DNA of 64,000 nt, from positions 62,001-126,000 of the forward strand of contig CASESJ010000003.1 in the NCBI GenBank assembly GCA_949290575.1, in the 5' to 3' direction. The notes beneath the pieces are model-generated. The model was not told the origin of the DNA. It ran no database searches and was given only the letters and a program-made list of their open reading frames with translations. This DNA comes from an uncultured Clostridia bacterium. GTDB taxonomy: Bacteria; Bacillota; Clostridia; Christensenellales; Borkfalkiaceae. The translations under genes were made by a program, and so were the position numbers. Positions 8,188-17,292 of the stretch are shown piece after piece; within the stretch, counting starts at the first letter, position 1; the number at the start of each line of letters is the position of its first letter.

Positions 8188-9599
8188 TGAAAGCATTTAT
8201 GGACAAAGACTTTCTTCTGGACACCGAGACGGCTAAAAAGTTATATCACGAGCATGCCGAAAAGATGCCCATAATAGACTATCACTGCCACCTTCAGCCC
8301 AAGGAAATCTACGAGGACAAGAAATTCAGAAACCTCGCGGAAGTCTGGCTGGGCGCGGGCGACAGATACGGCGACCACTACAAGTGGCGCGCGCTCCGCG
8401 CGAGGGGCTATGAGGAAGACAGCATCTCCGGTCCCGACGACGACTATAAAAAGTACTGTCAGTTCGTAGAGAGCATGCCATATTTCGTGGGCAATCCTCT
8501 CTATCACTGGTCGCACCTCGAAATGCAGAGGTATTTCGGCATAAACGACATCATCAATCCCAAGAACGCAAAGAAAATCTGGGACGAGGCGAATAAAGTT
8601 CTCGAGACCCTGACTGCCAGAAAGATGATGGAAAAGTTCAACGTAAAGACCGTCTGCACGACCGACGACCCCGTGGACAGCCTCGAATGGCACAAGAAGA
8701 TGAACGAGGACAAGACCCTGAAGGTCAAGGTGCGTCCCGCGTTCCGTCCCGACAAGGCGATAAACGTCGAGCTTTCGTGGTTCGCAGACTGGGTAGGTCA
8801 GCTCTCCAAAGTTGTCGGAAGACCTCTCAATGACCTCAATGCTCTGTGCGACGCGCTCGCAGAGAGAATTGCATTCTTCGATTCCATGGGCTCGAAGCTT
8901 TCCGACCATGCTCTCGACGTCGTCTGCTATGCTCCCGCAACCTACGAGGAGGCAAATGCAATCTACCTCAAGGGACTTAAGGGCGAGAAGATTTCGCAGG
9001 AAGAGCAGGACAAGTACAAGGGCTACATACTTCTGTTCCTCGGCAAGCAGTACTCAAAGTTCGGCTGGGTTCAGCAGTACCATATCGGCGCACTTCGCAA
9101 CAACTCCAAGTCGATGCTCAAGAAAATCGGACCCGACACGGGTTACGACGCAATCGAAGACGCCGTCTATATGGAAAAACTTTCCGCACTGCTCGGCGCG
9201 CTCGATGAACAGGACGCTCTGCCCAAGACAATACTCTACTGCCTCAACCCCCGCGACAACTACGCGCTCACAGTCCTTGCAGGCTGCTTCCAGAAGGAGG
9301 GCGTAAAGGGCAGAGTACAGGTCGGCACGGCATGGTGGTTCCTCGATCAGCAGGACGGCATGCGCCAGAACCTCGAAACTCTCATGCAGGTAGGTCTCGT
9401 CGCTCAGTCGGTGGGCATGCTCACAGACTCGCGTTCCTTCCTCGCATATCCCCGTCACGAGTATTACAGACGTCTGCTCTGCCAGATGCTCGGTCGCCTC
9501 GTCGAGAGCGGTCAGTATCCCGCAGAAGAGATGGAGACGCTCGGCAAGATTGTCGAAGACGTCTGCTACAACAACGCTAAGGAATACTTTGGCTTCTGA
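8187..9599 (+). CDS. uxaC: Glucuronate/galacturonate isomerase
   Basis: UxaC, an amidohydrolase-superfamily isomerase, converts D-galacturonate to D-tagaturonate (and D-glucuronate to D-fructuronate), the entry step for the pathway encoded here. The 470-residue sequence has the N-terminal metal segment IIDYHCHLQPKEI, WHKKM and TTDDPVDSLEWH, GWVQQYHIGALRNNS, and a C-terminal TDSRSFLAYPRHEYYRR, all typical of the family. Its length matches E. coli UxaC. It is the last gene of the uxaBAC unit and ends about 70 bases before a strong bidirectional terminator. Confidence 0.97.
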   Translation: MKAFMDKDFLLDTETAKKLYHEHAEKMPIIDYHCHLQPKEIYEDKKFRNLAEVWLGAGDRYGDHYKWRALRARGYEEDSISGPDDDYKKYCQFVESMPYFVGNPLYHWSHLEMQRYFGINDIINPKNAKKIWDEANKVLETLTARKMMEKFNVKTVCTTDDPVDSLEWHKKMNEDKTLKVKVRPAFRPDKAINVELSWFADWVGQLSKVVGRPLNDLNALCDALAERIAFFDSMGSKLSDHALDVVCYAPATYEEANAIYLKGLKGEKISQEEQDKYKGYILLFLGKQYSKFGWVQQYHIGALRNNSKSMLKKIGPDTGYDAIEDAVYMEKLSALLGALDEQDALPKTILYCLNPRDNYALTVLAGCFQKEGVKGRVQVGTAWWFLDQQDGMRQNLETLMQVGLVAQSVGMLTDSRSFLAYPRHEYYRRLLCQMLGRLVESGQYPAEEMETLGKIVEDVCYNNAKEYFGF

Positions 9600-9669
9600 T
9601 TGTAACGGGCGGTATAACCGCGCGCGGTCATAAGTCATAATCTCAAAAATCGATAAACCTTAAAAAAAG

Positions 9670-9709
9670 AGCCCCGCGCGGCAGTCGCCGCGCGGGGCTT
9701 TGATTTTTT
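9670..9709. terminator. Bidirectional intrinsic terminator
   Basis: A GC-rich stem, GCCCCGCGCGGC against GCCGCGCGGGGC with a small loop, is followed on the plus strand by CTTTGATTTTTT and flanked on the other side by AAAAAAAG. It therefore ends uxaC on the plus strand and the pectinesterase gene on the minus strand. Confidence 0.9.
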
Positions 9710-9770
9710 GCGTCGTTCTCGTCCGTTGAAGACGAACGGATGCGTATCTGTTGCGGCAAAGCCGCTGCGG

Positions 9771-10739
9771 TCAGACTTTAAGCTGCTTTTCAAGAAGTGC
9801 GTAACGACTAAGAATTTCCTGTCTCTGGCGCGCGTTCAGTTCTTTCGACCACGCGACGGGCTCAAGGGGCGCGTCGGAGGTCAGTCCGCAGTACGAAAAG
9901 CGGCAGGTCTTGTCGCGGTAGGTGTCGTTCCACTTGTTGAAGAGCAGGGGGGATATGTGGCTGCCGAGCGAGCAGTCTATAAAATCGCACTTGCCGAAAT
10001 CGCGCCAGGGTCTGGCGAGATAAATTGCGCCTTCGGGCGCGCCGTCGCTTTCGAACGAGCAGTTGAGGAAGGTATATCCCCTGTCCTGTTTGAGGCTGTG
10101 AGCGGGCGCGGCGACGTAACCGCTGTTGCGTGCGTCGGCTACCGATATAAGTCTGCAGTTGTCGAAATATGCCTCCGCGCAGCCGAAAATGAAGTCCACG
10201 CTGCCGTATATGCGGCAGTTTTTATAAATCTGCACCGCGCTGCCCTCGAGACAGAGCTGCTCTTTGGGTATAAATCCGTCATAGTATGCGGGGTCGTCTG
10301 TAAGTCCCGAGTAGCGCACGACGAGGTCGTCGGGGAAGGGGGAGGTAAAGAGAGTGTCCTGCGTGGACTTCAGGTCGACGTTTTTTGCGACAAAGTTGTT
10401 TGCGTTTACCGAAAGGGCGACGCACTGCCCGACTTTTTCGGGGTGCGCGTTGGAATTTTCGACGGTAAGATTTTCAAGTACGCAGTCCGAACCTGTCACG
10501 CACAGGGTATAGGTGCGGAAAGTATTGTATTCCCTCCCGTCGGCGTGAGGCTTTTTTGCGGCGTCGTCAAATGTAATCTTTGTTGTTTCACGCCCCGCGC
10601 CGATAAGTTTTACTCCGTCGGCTTTTATCCATATTTTGGCGCGATAAGTGCCTTCGGCAAGATATATTGTGGCGGGTTCGTCAAGATTATCCAATATATG
10701 CGCAATGTCGTCACGTTGTGACAAATGTAAAATTTTCAT
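9771..10739 (-). CDS. Pectinesterase (CE8), cytoplasmic form
   Basis: This pectin methylesterase hydrolyses methyl-galacturonate esters. Counted from the ATG at 10739 (322 residues), the family signatures are all present: GQCVALS (104-110), the catalytic Asp128 in TQDTL, catalytic Asp182 in GSVDFIFG, and Arg243 in YLARPW (usually LGRPW). I chose this ATG because GAGAGGTG lies 8 bases upstream; a longer frame adds 19 unsupported residues. There is no signal peptide or membrane segment, so the enzyme should act inside the cell on imported methylated oligogalacturonides. It is transcribed toward uxaC from its own promoter. Confidence 0.92.
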   Translation of the reverse strand: MKILHLSQRDDIAHILDNLDEPATIYLAEGTYRAKIWIKADGVKLIGAGRETTKITFDDAAKKPHADGREYNTFRTYTLCVTGSDCVLENLTVENSNAHPEKVGQCVALSVNANNFVAKNVDLKSTQDTLFTSPFPDDLVVRYSGLTDDPAYYDGFIPKEQLCLEGSAVQIYKNCRIYGSVDFIFGCAEAYFDNCRLISVADARNSGYVAAPAHSLKQDRGYTFLNCSFESDGAPEGAIYLARPWRDFGKCDFIDCSLGSHISPLLFNKWNDTYRDKTCRFSYCGLTSDAPLEPVAWSKELNARQRQEILSRYALLEKQLKV

Positions 10740-10767
10740 ACTCAAACACCTCTCATATAGTGAAAAT

Positions 10768-10796
10768 ATTATACCACAAGTTTTTTTGTGAAACAA
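10768..10796 (-). promoter_or_regulatory. Promoter for the pectinesterase gene
   Basis: Read on the minus strand: TTGTTT, 17 bases, TATAAT. The expected start point is about 22 bases before the gene's ATG. It lies back to back with the plus-strand promoter at 10819. Confidence 0.7.
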
Positions 10797-10818
10797 TCTA
10801 AATTTTAAAAAATATATA

Positions 10819-10847
10819 TTGACTTTTAAAAAAGCGCATGTTATAAT
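10819..10847 (+). promoter_or_regulatory. Promoter of the ABC transporter block
   Basis: TTGACT, 17 bases, TATAAT: a near-consensus vegetative promoter about 64 bases before the membrane protein gene at 10911. It lies in a very AT-rich divergent region shared with the pectinesterase promoter, so both could be controlled together. Confidence 0.82.
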
Positions 10848-10910
10848 ATGAACGTTAAATGTAATATTGCAACATAAATTTCACATTTAAAGTGTGTAAA
10901 ACATATAAAT

Positions 10911-11594
10911 ATGCGAAAAAATGGTTCAAGGGAAATATCATTAAGCCAATATCGCACGACTGATTTGTTTCTGTTTGCGGTTGTTGTGGGACTTGCAGAA
11001 TTGCTAGCTTTTGGTGCCACTATCTGGTTTCCTGATGAAGCAGTTTTTTCTTTTTCATTTATGTTGCCGTTGGTTCTTCTCGTTATGATGAGATGGGGAT
11101 GGCCATCGGTGTTTTATGCGGTTGAAAGTGCAATTATTTATTGTGCGCTGCATTCATTATCATGGCAATATTACCTGACATATATCTTAGGCAATGCTTC
11201 GATAGTTATAGTTTTGGTGTATTTAATGCCTATCGGAAAAGAAAGGGTTGCTAAAAGTGCTATTCTTTCTGTTTTGTTGGTAATAATTGCTTGGATTGTT
11301 GAAGTTTTGGTCCGCAGTATTATGCTTGTTATTACTGGCGTAAACAGTTTTGTTCCTTCATTAGTTTTGATGTGCGGTTTTGCGGACTGTGGACTGTTGT
11401 CGTTGGTAATGGGAGTAATTGCCATATTGGTTGTCCGTAGGTTTGACGGGTTGTTTGAAGATCAGAAAGCTTATCTTTTGAGACTGTATAAAGTAAAACA
11501 GGAAAAGCGCAGGGTGGATACTTTCGGGGAAGATCTTGATGAACTTGATGAGGAGAATCTTTCCAAGCTTGATCGGGATAACGATTTATATTAG
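10911..11594 (+). CDS. Unrecognised multi-pass membrane protein, first gene of the transporter block
   Basis: I do not recognise this 227-residue protein. It has a short cytoplasmic N terminus, roughly six hydrophobic segments (about residues 17-38, 45-62, 68-85, 92-108, 117-140 and 145-173) and a charged C-terminal tail of about 50 residues ending in acidic repeats (GEDLDELDEENLSKLD). The size and helix packing recall substrate-capturing S subunits of energy-coupling-factor transporters, but I see no diagnostic motif, so that is only a guess. It lies directly behind a strong promoter and ahead of two ABC permeases. Codon use and AT-richness match the block to 20.4 kb rather than the uxa genes. 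Confidence 0.75.
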   Translation: MRKNGSREISLSQYRTTDLFLFAVVVGLAELLAFGATIWFPDEAVFSFSFMLPLVLLVMMRWGWPSVFYAVESAIIYCALHSLSWQYYLTYILGNASIVIVLVYLMPIGKERVAKSAILSVLLVIIAWIVEVLVRSIMLVITGVNSFVPSLVLMCGFADCGLLSLVMGVIAILVVRRFDGLFEDQKAYLLRLYKVKQEKRRVDTFGEDLDELDEENLSKLDRDNDLY

Positions 11595-11638
11595 AAGTTT
11601 CAAAGATTAAATGTATTTATAAATTCTTGGTTTTATTT

Positions 11639-11722
11639 GTCCGACTTACATAAATTCGGACGAGATTATCGCTTGATATCAGCGCGATAACATTTTAAAA
11701 AGGTTAATATCGGCTCAAGCCG
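11639..11722 (+). other. Three tandem small hairpins between membrane protein and permease genes
   Basis: Within 84 bases are three inverted repeats: GTCCGA/TCGGAC (11639-11661), TTATCGC/GCGATAA (11666-11690) and CGGCTCAAGCCG (11711-11722). None is followed by a U-run. They may mark an RNA processing site or a leader controlling the permease genes. Confidence 0.5.
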
Positions 11723-11756
11723 ACCTTACACATTATAATGGCAATGGAGGGATATA

Positions 11757-12866
11757 ATGCGGTTGTTTAAACTCAAATGCGATGAGTTCCTTGAATTTGA
11801 TGAATCGAGCCAGACATATTATATGGCTGCCGATCAGCAGGTCAGGGACCAAGCTGAAAAAGCGCATTGGAAAGATATCGGTTTTACGCTGTTGAAAGAC
11901 TGGCGTTTGTACCTTATGCTTGTTCCCATGCTTGTCGTCTATCTGTTATGGCGCTATATGCCCATGACGGAACTTTTGGCGGCATTTAAGAATCCGGCTA
12001 CCGCTGGTGCGGTTACCGTGGACGAGCAGAACTGGTATGGTCTGACTAACTTCCATGATTTGTTCTTCGGCACTTATGCGGCGGATTTCTGGGCGGCGTT
12101 CAGAAATACGTTCATAATTGCGTTCTATGGATTGTTGTTCGGCTTCCCGTTCCCGATTATTCTTGCATTGTTCTTTAATGAAGTAAAGTCTAATCTTACC
12201 AGAAGCATCCTTCAGGTGTGTGTATATCTGCCTAAGTTCATGTCGACGGTCATCATAACCACTTTGGTGATCGTCCTTTTCCGCGGACCTACAACTGAAA
12301 CGGGTACTACGGAAGGCGTGGGCGTGCTTTCGCAGCTCTTCCTCACAATGTTCCCTAACAATAAGGTTTTGTTGCAGGAAGTGTTAGGCGATGGCGGTCT
12401 CGTTTTCTCGAACGAGTATTTCCGAGCTATATATCAGATAACAGGTATCTGGGAACACGGCGGCTATGACTCAATAGTATTCTTTGCCGCAGTAATTGCG
12501 GTTTCGCCCACATCATATGAGGCGGCTCAGATGGATGGCGCGGGCAAGATGCAGCAGATGAGATACGTTGTTCTTCCCAGCATTCTTTCAACCGTTGTCA
12601 TAATGCTCATAATGAAAGTCGGCACGTTGCTTTCAGTCGGATATGAAAAGGTTTACCTGATGTCCAACACCCGTAACTTTACGTCGGCAGAAATAGTTTC
12701 CACGCTGTCAAATAAATGGTATGCGGCAGATGCTGCCGGCTCTACCGGCGGCGCATCGACGGCTTGCGCCATAGCGGCAGAGATGGTAAATAACTTAATC
12801 GGTATGATTCTGGTCATCGGTGCGAACTCTATAGCGCGCAAGGCGTCTGACGTATCGCTTTATTAA
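11757..12866 (+). CDS. Sugar ABC transporter permease, LplB type
   Basis: This 369-residue integral membrane permease of the CUT1/MalF-like class pairs with the next gene. After a cytoplasmic N-terminal extension of about 48 residues come six or so membrane helices; the coupling EAA loop reads SYEAAQMDGAGKMQQMRYVVLP near residues 255-276 and contacts the ATPase. The LplB group is widespread in Clostridia and usually imports oligosaccharides, often from plant cell walls. The start is preceded by TGGAGGG. The neighbouring polygalacturonase and GH105 hydrolase point to pectin-derived oligomers as cargo. Confidence 0.92.
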   Translation: MRLFKLKCDEFLEFDESSQTYYMAADQQVRDQAEKAHWKDIGFTLLKDWRLYLMLVPMLVVYLLWRYMPMTELLAAFKNPATAGAVTVDEQNWYGLTNFHDLFFGTYAADFWAAFRNTFIIAFYGLLFGFPFPIILALFFNEVKSNLTRSILQVCVYLPKFMSTVIITTLVIVLFRGPTTETGTTEGVGVLSQLFLTMFPNNKVLLQEVLGDGGLVFSNEYFRAIYQITGIWEHGGYDSIVFFAAVIAVSPTSYEAAQMDGAGKMQQMRYVVLPSILSTVVIMLIMKVGTLLSVGYEKVYLMSNTRNFTSAEIVSTLSNKWYAADAAGSTGGASTACAIAAEMVNNLIGMILVIGANSIARKASDVSLY

Positions 12867-12881
12867 GGAGGGTATTGCTTT

Positions 12882-13841
12882 ATGAAAAGAAAAATGGAAA
12901 TATCCGAATTAATTTTCAAAATCGTATCGTATGTCCTCCTTATAGTGTTTGCCGTAATGTGCGTGTATCCTTTCATATATGCACTTAGTTCATCGTTCAG
13001 CTCGTCTTCGGCGGTCGATTCCGGTGAAATAGTGCTCTGGCCTGTTGGGTGGCAGACGGAAGCGTACAGATGGGTTTTTGAAAACAACGTATTCTGGATT
13101 TCATATGCAAATACATTGTTTATGGCAGGCGTAGGTACCGTTTGGTGTATGTTGTATACGATGATGGGTGCTTATGCTCTTTCAAAGAAGAGATTGATAG
13201 GCAGAAGAGCGTTTAACTTCTTCCTCGTCTTTACAATGTGGTTTTCGGCAGGTGTCGTTCCCCAGTTTCTCAATTATCAGGCAACAGGTAATGTAATGGC
13301 TGGCTTGTTCGGAACAACTTACCCTGAAATGGACCAGAAATGGCTTATAATCATCGCAATGGGCATGAATGCTCAAAATGTAATTCTTTTGAGAAACGCA
13401 TTTGAAGGCGTTCCTGCAGAAATCGAAGAAGCTGCGCGCATAGACGGCGCTACGGAAATGCAGGTGCTCTTCAAGGTTTACATCCCCATGAGCAAAGCGA
13501 CGATAGCAACGGTTGCGCTGTTCTTCGGAATTTCGCGTTGGAACGGTTACTTCTGGGCGATGCGTATGATGCCTGACCAGCAGTATTCGTGGCCGGTGCA
13601 GGTTTATATACGAAATTTCATTGACCAGACATCAGGATTGATTACTGATCCCGCCGAAGGCTCCGAATGGGAGCACGTAATAAGCACTGTCGGACAAGGT
13701 ACGTTCAGCACTTCGAATTTGTCTGCAATGTCCGTGGTATATGCAATGGTTATCTGCGGCGTCATACCTATATTGTGTATTTATCCTTTCATCCAGAAAT
13801 ATTTCGCCAAGGGCGTAAATATGGGCGGCGTAAAGGAATAA
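12882..13841 (+). CDS. Sugar ABC transporter permease, YtcP/LplC type
   Basis: The second permease subunit (319 residues, MalG-like, six predicted helices) begins 15 bases after the first, behind an AAGGAGGG site. Its EAA coupling loop is EIEEAARIDGATEMQVLFKV at about residues 187-206. It ends with the usual KYFAKGVNMGGVKE-type tail of YtcP proteins. It should form the transmembrane channel with the LplB-type partner and be powered by the MsmX-like ATPase at 17905. Confidence 0.93.
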   Translation: MKRKMEISELIFKIVSYVLLIVFAVMCVYPFIYALSSSFSSSSAVDSGEIVLWPVGWQTEAYRWVFENNVFWISYANTLFMAGVGTVWCMLYTMMGAYALSKKRLIGRRAFNFFLVFTMWFSAGVVPQFLNYQATGNVMAGLFGTTYPEMDQKWLIIIAMGMNAQNVILLRNAFEGVPAEIEEAARIDGATEMQVLFKVYIPMSKATIATVALFFGISRWNGYFWAMRMMPDQQYSWPVQVYIRNFIDQTSGLITDPAEGSEWEHVISTVGQGTFSTSNLSAMSVVYAMVICGVIPILCIYPFIQKYFAKGVNMGGVKE

Positions 13842-13976
13842 TTAAATCGGTTTTAATTGTCGCGATTCAATCGCATATTTAGATTTTCGGTATAGTTTGT
13901 TCCTGTTCCGGAAATATGAATATATTTTTAGTGAAAACTAAAAGATACAAAGACAAATTAAATAAGGAGAATAATA

Positions 13977-16565
13977 ATGAACAAAACAAAAAAACTTGCT
14001 TTTGCAGTGACATCCATGGTGATGGCAGGAACAATGCTTTTCTCCATGGCTGCTTGTCAGCCCGGTTCACCATCAAGCGGCGGTGGTGGTATGAGTGCAG
14101 ACCTCAGCATAACAAAGCCTACTCTTTCTGCTGATCTCACTCCTAAGACTGATGCTAATGACAACCTTACCTATGATGCAGGAACATCGCTTTCCATCAA
14201 CATGGGTAACCAGAACAACTCTCACCCCGCTCGTATAACTTTCCAGTCCGGTGAATTGTCAGGTTCTGTTACTTTACCCGACGGAAAAGACTATAGCACG
14301 GGCGACCTCAAACCTGCATGGCAGTCGTTGGCTGACACTCTTGACCTCAATTTTGTTGATAACTTCAAGAACTACGGTTCAGACGCCCAGATTGAAAATG
14401 CAATTTCGGAACAGAATATACAGGATTTCGATTTTATATCCGGTTCAGTTAGTGCAATAACTCAGAACTCAACATATTTCCTTAACCTTAAGGATTATCT
14501 GTACTATATGCCCAACTATGCGGCATTCCTTGAAAAGTACGAGACCGTATCCTTCTCGCTTACTTCAGACGTTACCAACGGCGGTATGTTCTATGCCCCT
14601 TACTTCGACGGTATGGACGATATAGAAAAATATGCTCTTGCTGAAAAGACCTGGATAAGTGATCTGCTTGACGGCGAGAATACCGATACGACCACATTCA
14701 AGGCACAGGCTGAATCAAAGGGCAAGACCGGAACTTCTGTAACCATGGAATCGTACATGGGCAAGACCGGCAGCTGGGAAGTTGATACGACTTCTGCTGA
14801 TGGTAAATCAGTCGTTAAGGCAAAGGTTAACTATGATGCAGCTCTCAGCGCGGTAAAGAGCTCGAGCTCTGCGCTTGGTCAGGCATATAATGCAGCTGCA
14901 GGAGCTGCTTATACCGGTACCAGCGGTAATATTGTCGATATAATGAATGCGGCAATCAATGCTAAGGCAGGTGAAGTTACCGGCGCACAGCTTACCGCTA
15001 TGCTTAAAGCTTATATCGATGTAGCTTATACGCTTGACGGTAAGGCTTATACAAAGCGTTCCGATGTATTCAACAGCGTATCTGCATGCTGGGATGTAGA
15101 TCTCTTTGTAGCTCTGTCCCGTTGCGCAGTAACATCGCCTACAGTGCTGGGTGCAAATGCAAATCAGCTTTCGAATATTTATGGTCTCTCTGCTCGTCAG
15201 GGTACGACTCAGCGTCGTGTTGACCTTACCGCTTTCGCTGGTGAATTGTTCGGTATTCGTGGTATGGAATCCCGCTATGAATATACCTATATAAACAGCA
15301 AAGGTAATATGGTTGATGCTCGTGCTAATTCGGATTCATATGACCTCGTTGCAAAGCTTTCTCATCTCGAGGATGAAGGTATTCTTTACAGCGGCACAAG
15401 CAATATCAACGCAGCTCGTGATTTCACAGGTCCTTCGTCACTGTTCATGCATGATTATTCTCAGACGCAGACAACCGCAGGTTTCAGCGATGAAGATTTC
15501 AACGTAGCTCCCGTGCTTACTCCTGTTTCCAAGTGGGATACAAACGATGACGGCGAACGTGAAACCATAATGAGATTCACAGAATCCTGGCGTTCCGTAA
15601 AGAATACAGGTTTTGCGGTTCCCGTTTCTGCAGTTAAGGGTAATTCGAACAAACTTGCCGCAGTTCTTAAGTTTATAGATTATCTGTTCTCCAATGACGG
15701 TCAGCTCCTTATGACTTACGGCGAAATCTCGACGAACGGCAATACCAATCCCAACGGTTGGTGGTATGCAACTGAAGCTACTGGCGTAAACATTGATGAC
15801 GTTGCTGAAAAGGTTTCGGTTGATATTTCAAATCCTGACAACGTTGAGGGTGTAAAGCCTCAGATAGTTTCTGACCAGTACTCAATTAAAGATGCCTACA
15901 AGAGCAAATATTTTGTATATAAGGGTAAGGTATATACTGGATTCAATTACCTTGATACTCAGGTTCCTACCGTAACCACCGACAGCATGAACCTCTTCCT
16001 CGGTGAAGAAGTTAATGGCTTCAAGCAGGGTGTTAGCACGAGTATCTCTGCAATTGGTAACTATACCAACTATGCTCGTTGGGTAGTCGGAACGACGTTG
16101 CCTTTAGGTAATAAGAACCAGGGCTTCGAATATCAGTGCACGGCTGATTGCGCACTTGCAGGTGCAAATATCGTTTCTCAGGCTATTTCGAATGGTACGA
16201 TTAAGCACCTTGAACTTTCGCTTGCTGACGTTACCAGCTGGTGGTATCTGATTGCTCCTACTTCGATTGCACTTGACACTTCCATGCAGGAGACGATGGG
16301 TAGCCCTGAACAGTCTCAGATAGGTACTTACTTCCTTAACAGCAGTAAGACTAACCAGCGTCTCAATGTATTCCTTGATCTTCTTTACTATGGATTTGAT
16401 ACAAGCCTCAATATCTGCGACAACGAAAACTATGGTAAGATTAAGGCAAACGGTACTGAGTATGTAACCTGGCTCAACAATAATGGTCTCACGGTTCGTA
16501 CAAACATATTCAGCATATGCTGGTCTGATACCAAGACGTTGTTCAATCTTAACTTAGCTGATTAA
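13977..16565 (+). CDS. Large extracellular sugar-binding lipoprotein of the ABC importer
   Basis: This 862-residue protein has a lipoprotein signal peptide (residues 1-26) with a lipobox ending at Cys27 (SMAAC), followed by a flexible Gly/Ser-rich linker. Later segments (FDFISGSVSAI, KNTGFAVPVSAVKGN, AAVLKFIDYLFSNDGQLLMTYGE) are those of family 1 solute-binding proteins that go with LplB/YtcP permeases. It captures the sugar outside the membrane. It is much longer than the roughly 500 residues usual for LplA-like proteins; an Ala/Gly-rich stretch around residues 280-350 may be an insertion. An AAGGAG site precedes the ATG. Confidence 0.88.
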   Translation: MNKTKKLAFAVTSMVMAGTMLFSMAACQPGSPSSGGGGMSADLSITKPTLSADLTPKTDANDNLTYDAGTSLSINMGNQNNSHPARITFQSGELSGSVTLPDGKDYSTGDLKPAWQSLADTLDLNFVDNFKNYGSDAQIENAISEQNIQDFDFISGSVSAITQNSTYFLNLKDYLYYMPNYAAFLEKYETVSFSLTSDVTNGGMFYAPYFDGMDDIEKYALAEKTWISDLLDGENTDTTTFKAQAESKGKTGTSVTMESYMGKTGSWEVDTTSADGKSVVKAKVNYDAALSAVKSSSSALGQAYNAAAGAAYTGTSGNIVDIMNAAINAKAGEVTGAQLTAMLKAYIDVAYTLDGKAYTKRSDVFNSVSACWDVDLFVALSRCAVTSPTVLGANANQLSNIYGLSARQGTTQRRVDLTAFAGELFGIRGMESRYEYTYINSKGNMVDARANSDSYDLVAKLSHLEDEGILYSGTSNINAARDFTGPSSLFMHDYSQTQTTAGFSDEDFNVAPVLTPVSKWDTNDDGERETIMRFTESWRSVKNTGFAVPVSAVKGNSNKLAAVLKFIDYLFSNDGQLLMTYGEISTNGNTNPNGWWYATEATGVNIDDVAEKVSVDISNPDNVEGVKPQIVSDQYSIKDAYKSKYFVYKGKVYTGFNYLDTQVPTVTTDSMNLFLGEEVNGFKQGVSTSISAIGNYTNYARWVVGTTLPLGNKNQGFEYQCTADCALAGANIVSQAISNGTIKHLELSLADVTSWWYLIAPTSIALDTSMQETMGSPEQSQIGTYFLNSSKTNQRLNVFLDLLYYGFDTSLNICDNENYGKIKANGTEYVTWLNNNGLTVRTNIFSICWSDTKTLFNLNLAD

Positions 16566-16605
16566 TTGCATATTAATTTGCTTGTTTGATGTGATTTAAT
16601 TTGAA

Positions 16606-16640
16606 GTGTGCGGCGCTCATTAATTTGAGCGCCGGCACAC
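16606..16640 (+). other. Hairpin after the binding-protein gene
   Basis: A 14-bp stem with one bulged base (GTGTG plus CGGCGCTCA pairing with TGAGCGCCG plus CACAC) has no U-run after it. Such stem-loops behind binding-protein genes often stabilise the upstream message or partly stop transcription, giving more binding protein than downstream subunits. That role here is inference. Confidence 0.65.
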
Positions 16641-16695
16641 ACAAATTTAAACTTAAATGCTATTTCGCAATAATTAAATTTGGGGAAATTGATTA

Positions 16696-17292
16696 ATGAA
16701 AACTCAAATGAAATTTCAAAAATGGCTGTCGCTTTCAACAATAATAATTGGAGCAATAGTATTTATTTTTGCTATTTGCTTTAATAGCGGCAACCTTGCA
16801 GATCTGATGTATTATGAATCTGTAAATATCAGAAATGCAACTTTTGCAGCTGATGATTTTCTTGCTATGGCACAATCGTTTTCATCGCTTATGCTTGGTT
16901 TGGCTATCGCCTACATTGTTGCCGGAGTAGTTGTATACATTACTGCGACTAATTCCAGACGCAATTATTATATTAGCAACAAAATTGTTGCAATAGCTTT
17001 AATTGCATACATCGTTGCTGTTTCAGTTATCGGTTTAGTCTACATTTTTATGTTGGTTTCAAGCTTCTATGCTATTAACTGGACAGAAATATATGATGTA
17101 TATGAAATAAGACAAGGCATAGGAGCTCCTGAGGTAACTCAGTCGCCTACTATGTTTATTATTGGTATAGTTGTCTTCATAATTACCATTGCCAATGCAT
17201 TGGCATGGTTATATAACCTTATTTGGAAAATAAAACTCATGAAGGGAGAAAAGGCTCTCCTTGAAAAGGGTTCTGTTAAGGAGGTGGCTTAA
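16696..17292 (+). CDS. Unrecognised four-helix membrane protein (accessory 1)
   Basis: I do not recognise this 198-residue protein. Four hydrophobic segments are visible (about residues 12-30, 60-82, 96-122 and 152-175) with a short lysine-rich C-terminal tail. There is no signal peptide beyond the first helix and no enzymatic motif. It sits between the binding protein and the ATPase, and its stop overlaps the next start (TAATG), so it is coupled to another four-helix protein of similar size. Position suggests a transporter-associated role. Confidence 0.75.
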   Translation: MKTQMKFQKWLSLSTIIIGAIVFIFAICFNSGNLADLMYYESVNIRNATFAADDFLAMAQSFSSLMLGLAIAYIVAGVVVYITATNSRRNYYISNKIVAIALIAYIVAVSVIGLVYIFMLVSSFYAINWTEIYDVYEIRQGIGAPEVTQSPTMFIIGIVVFIITIANALAWLYNLIWKIKLMKGEKALLEKGSVKEVA

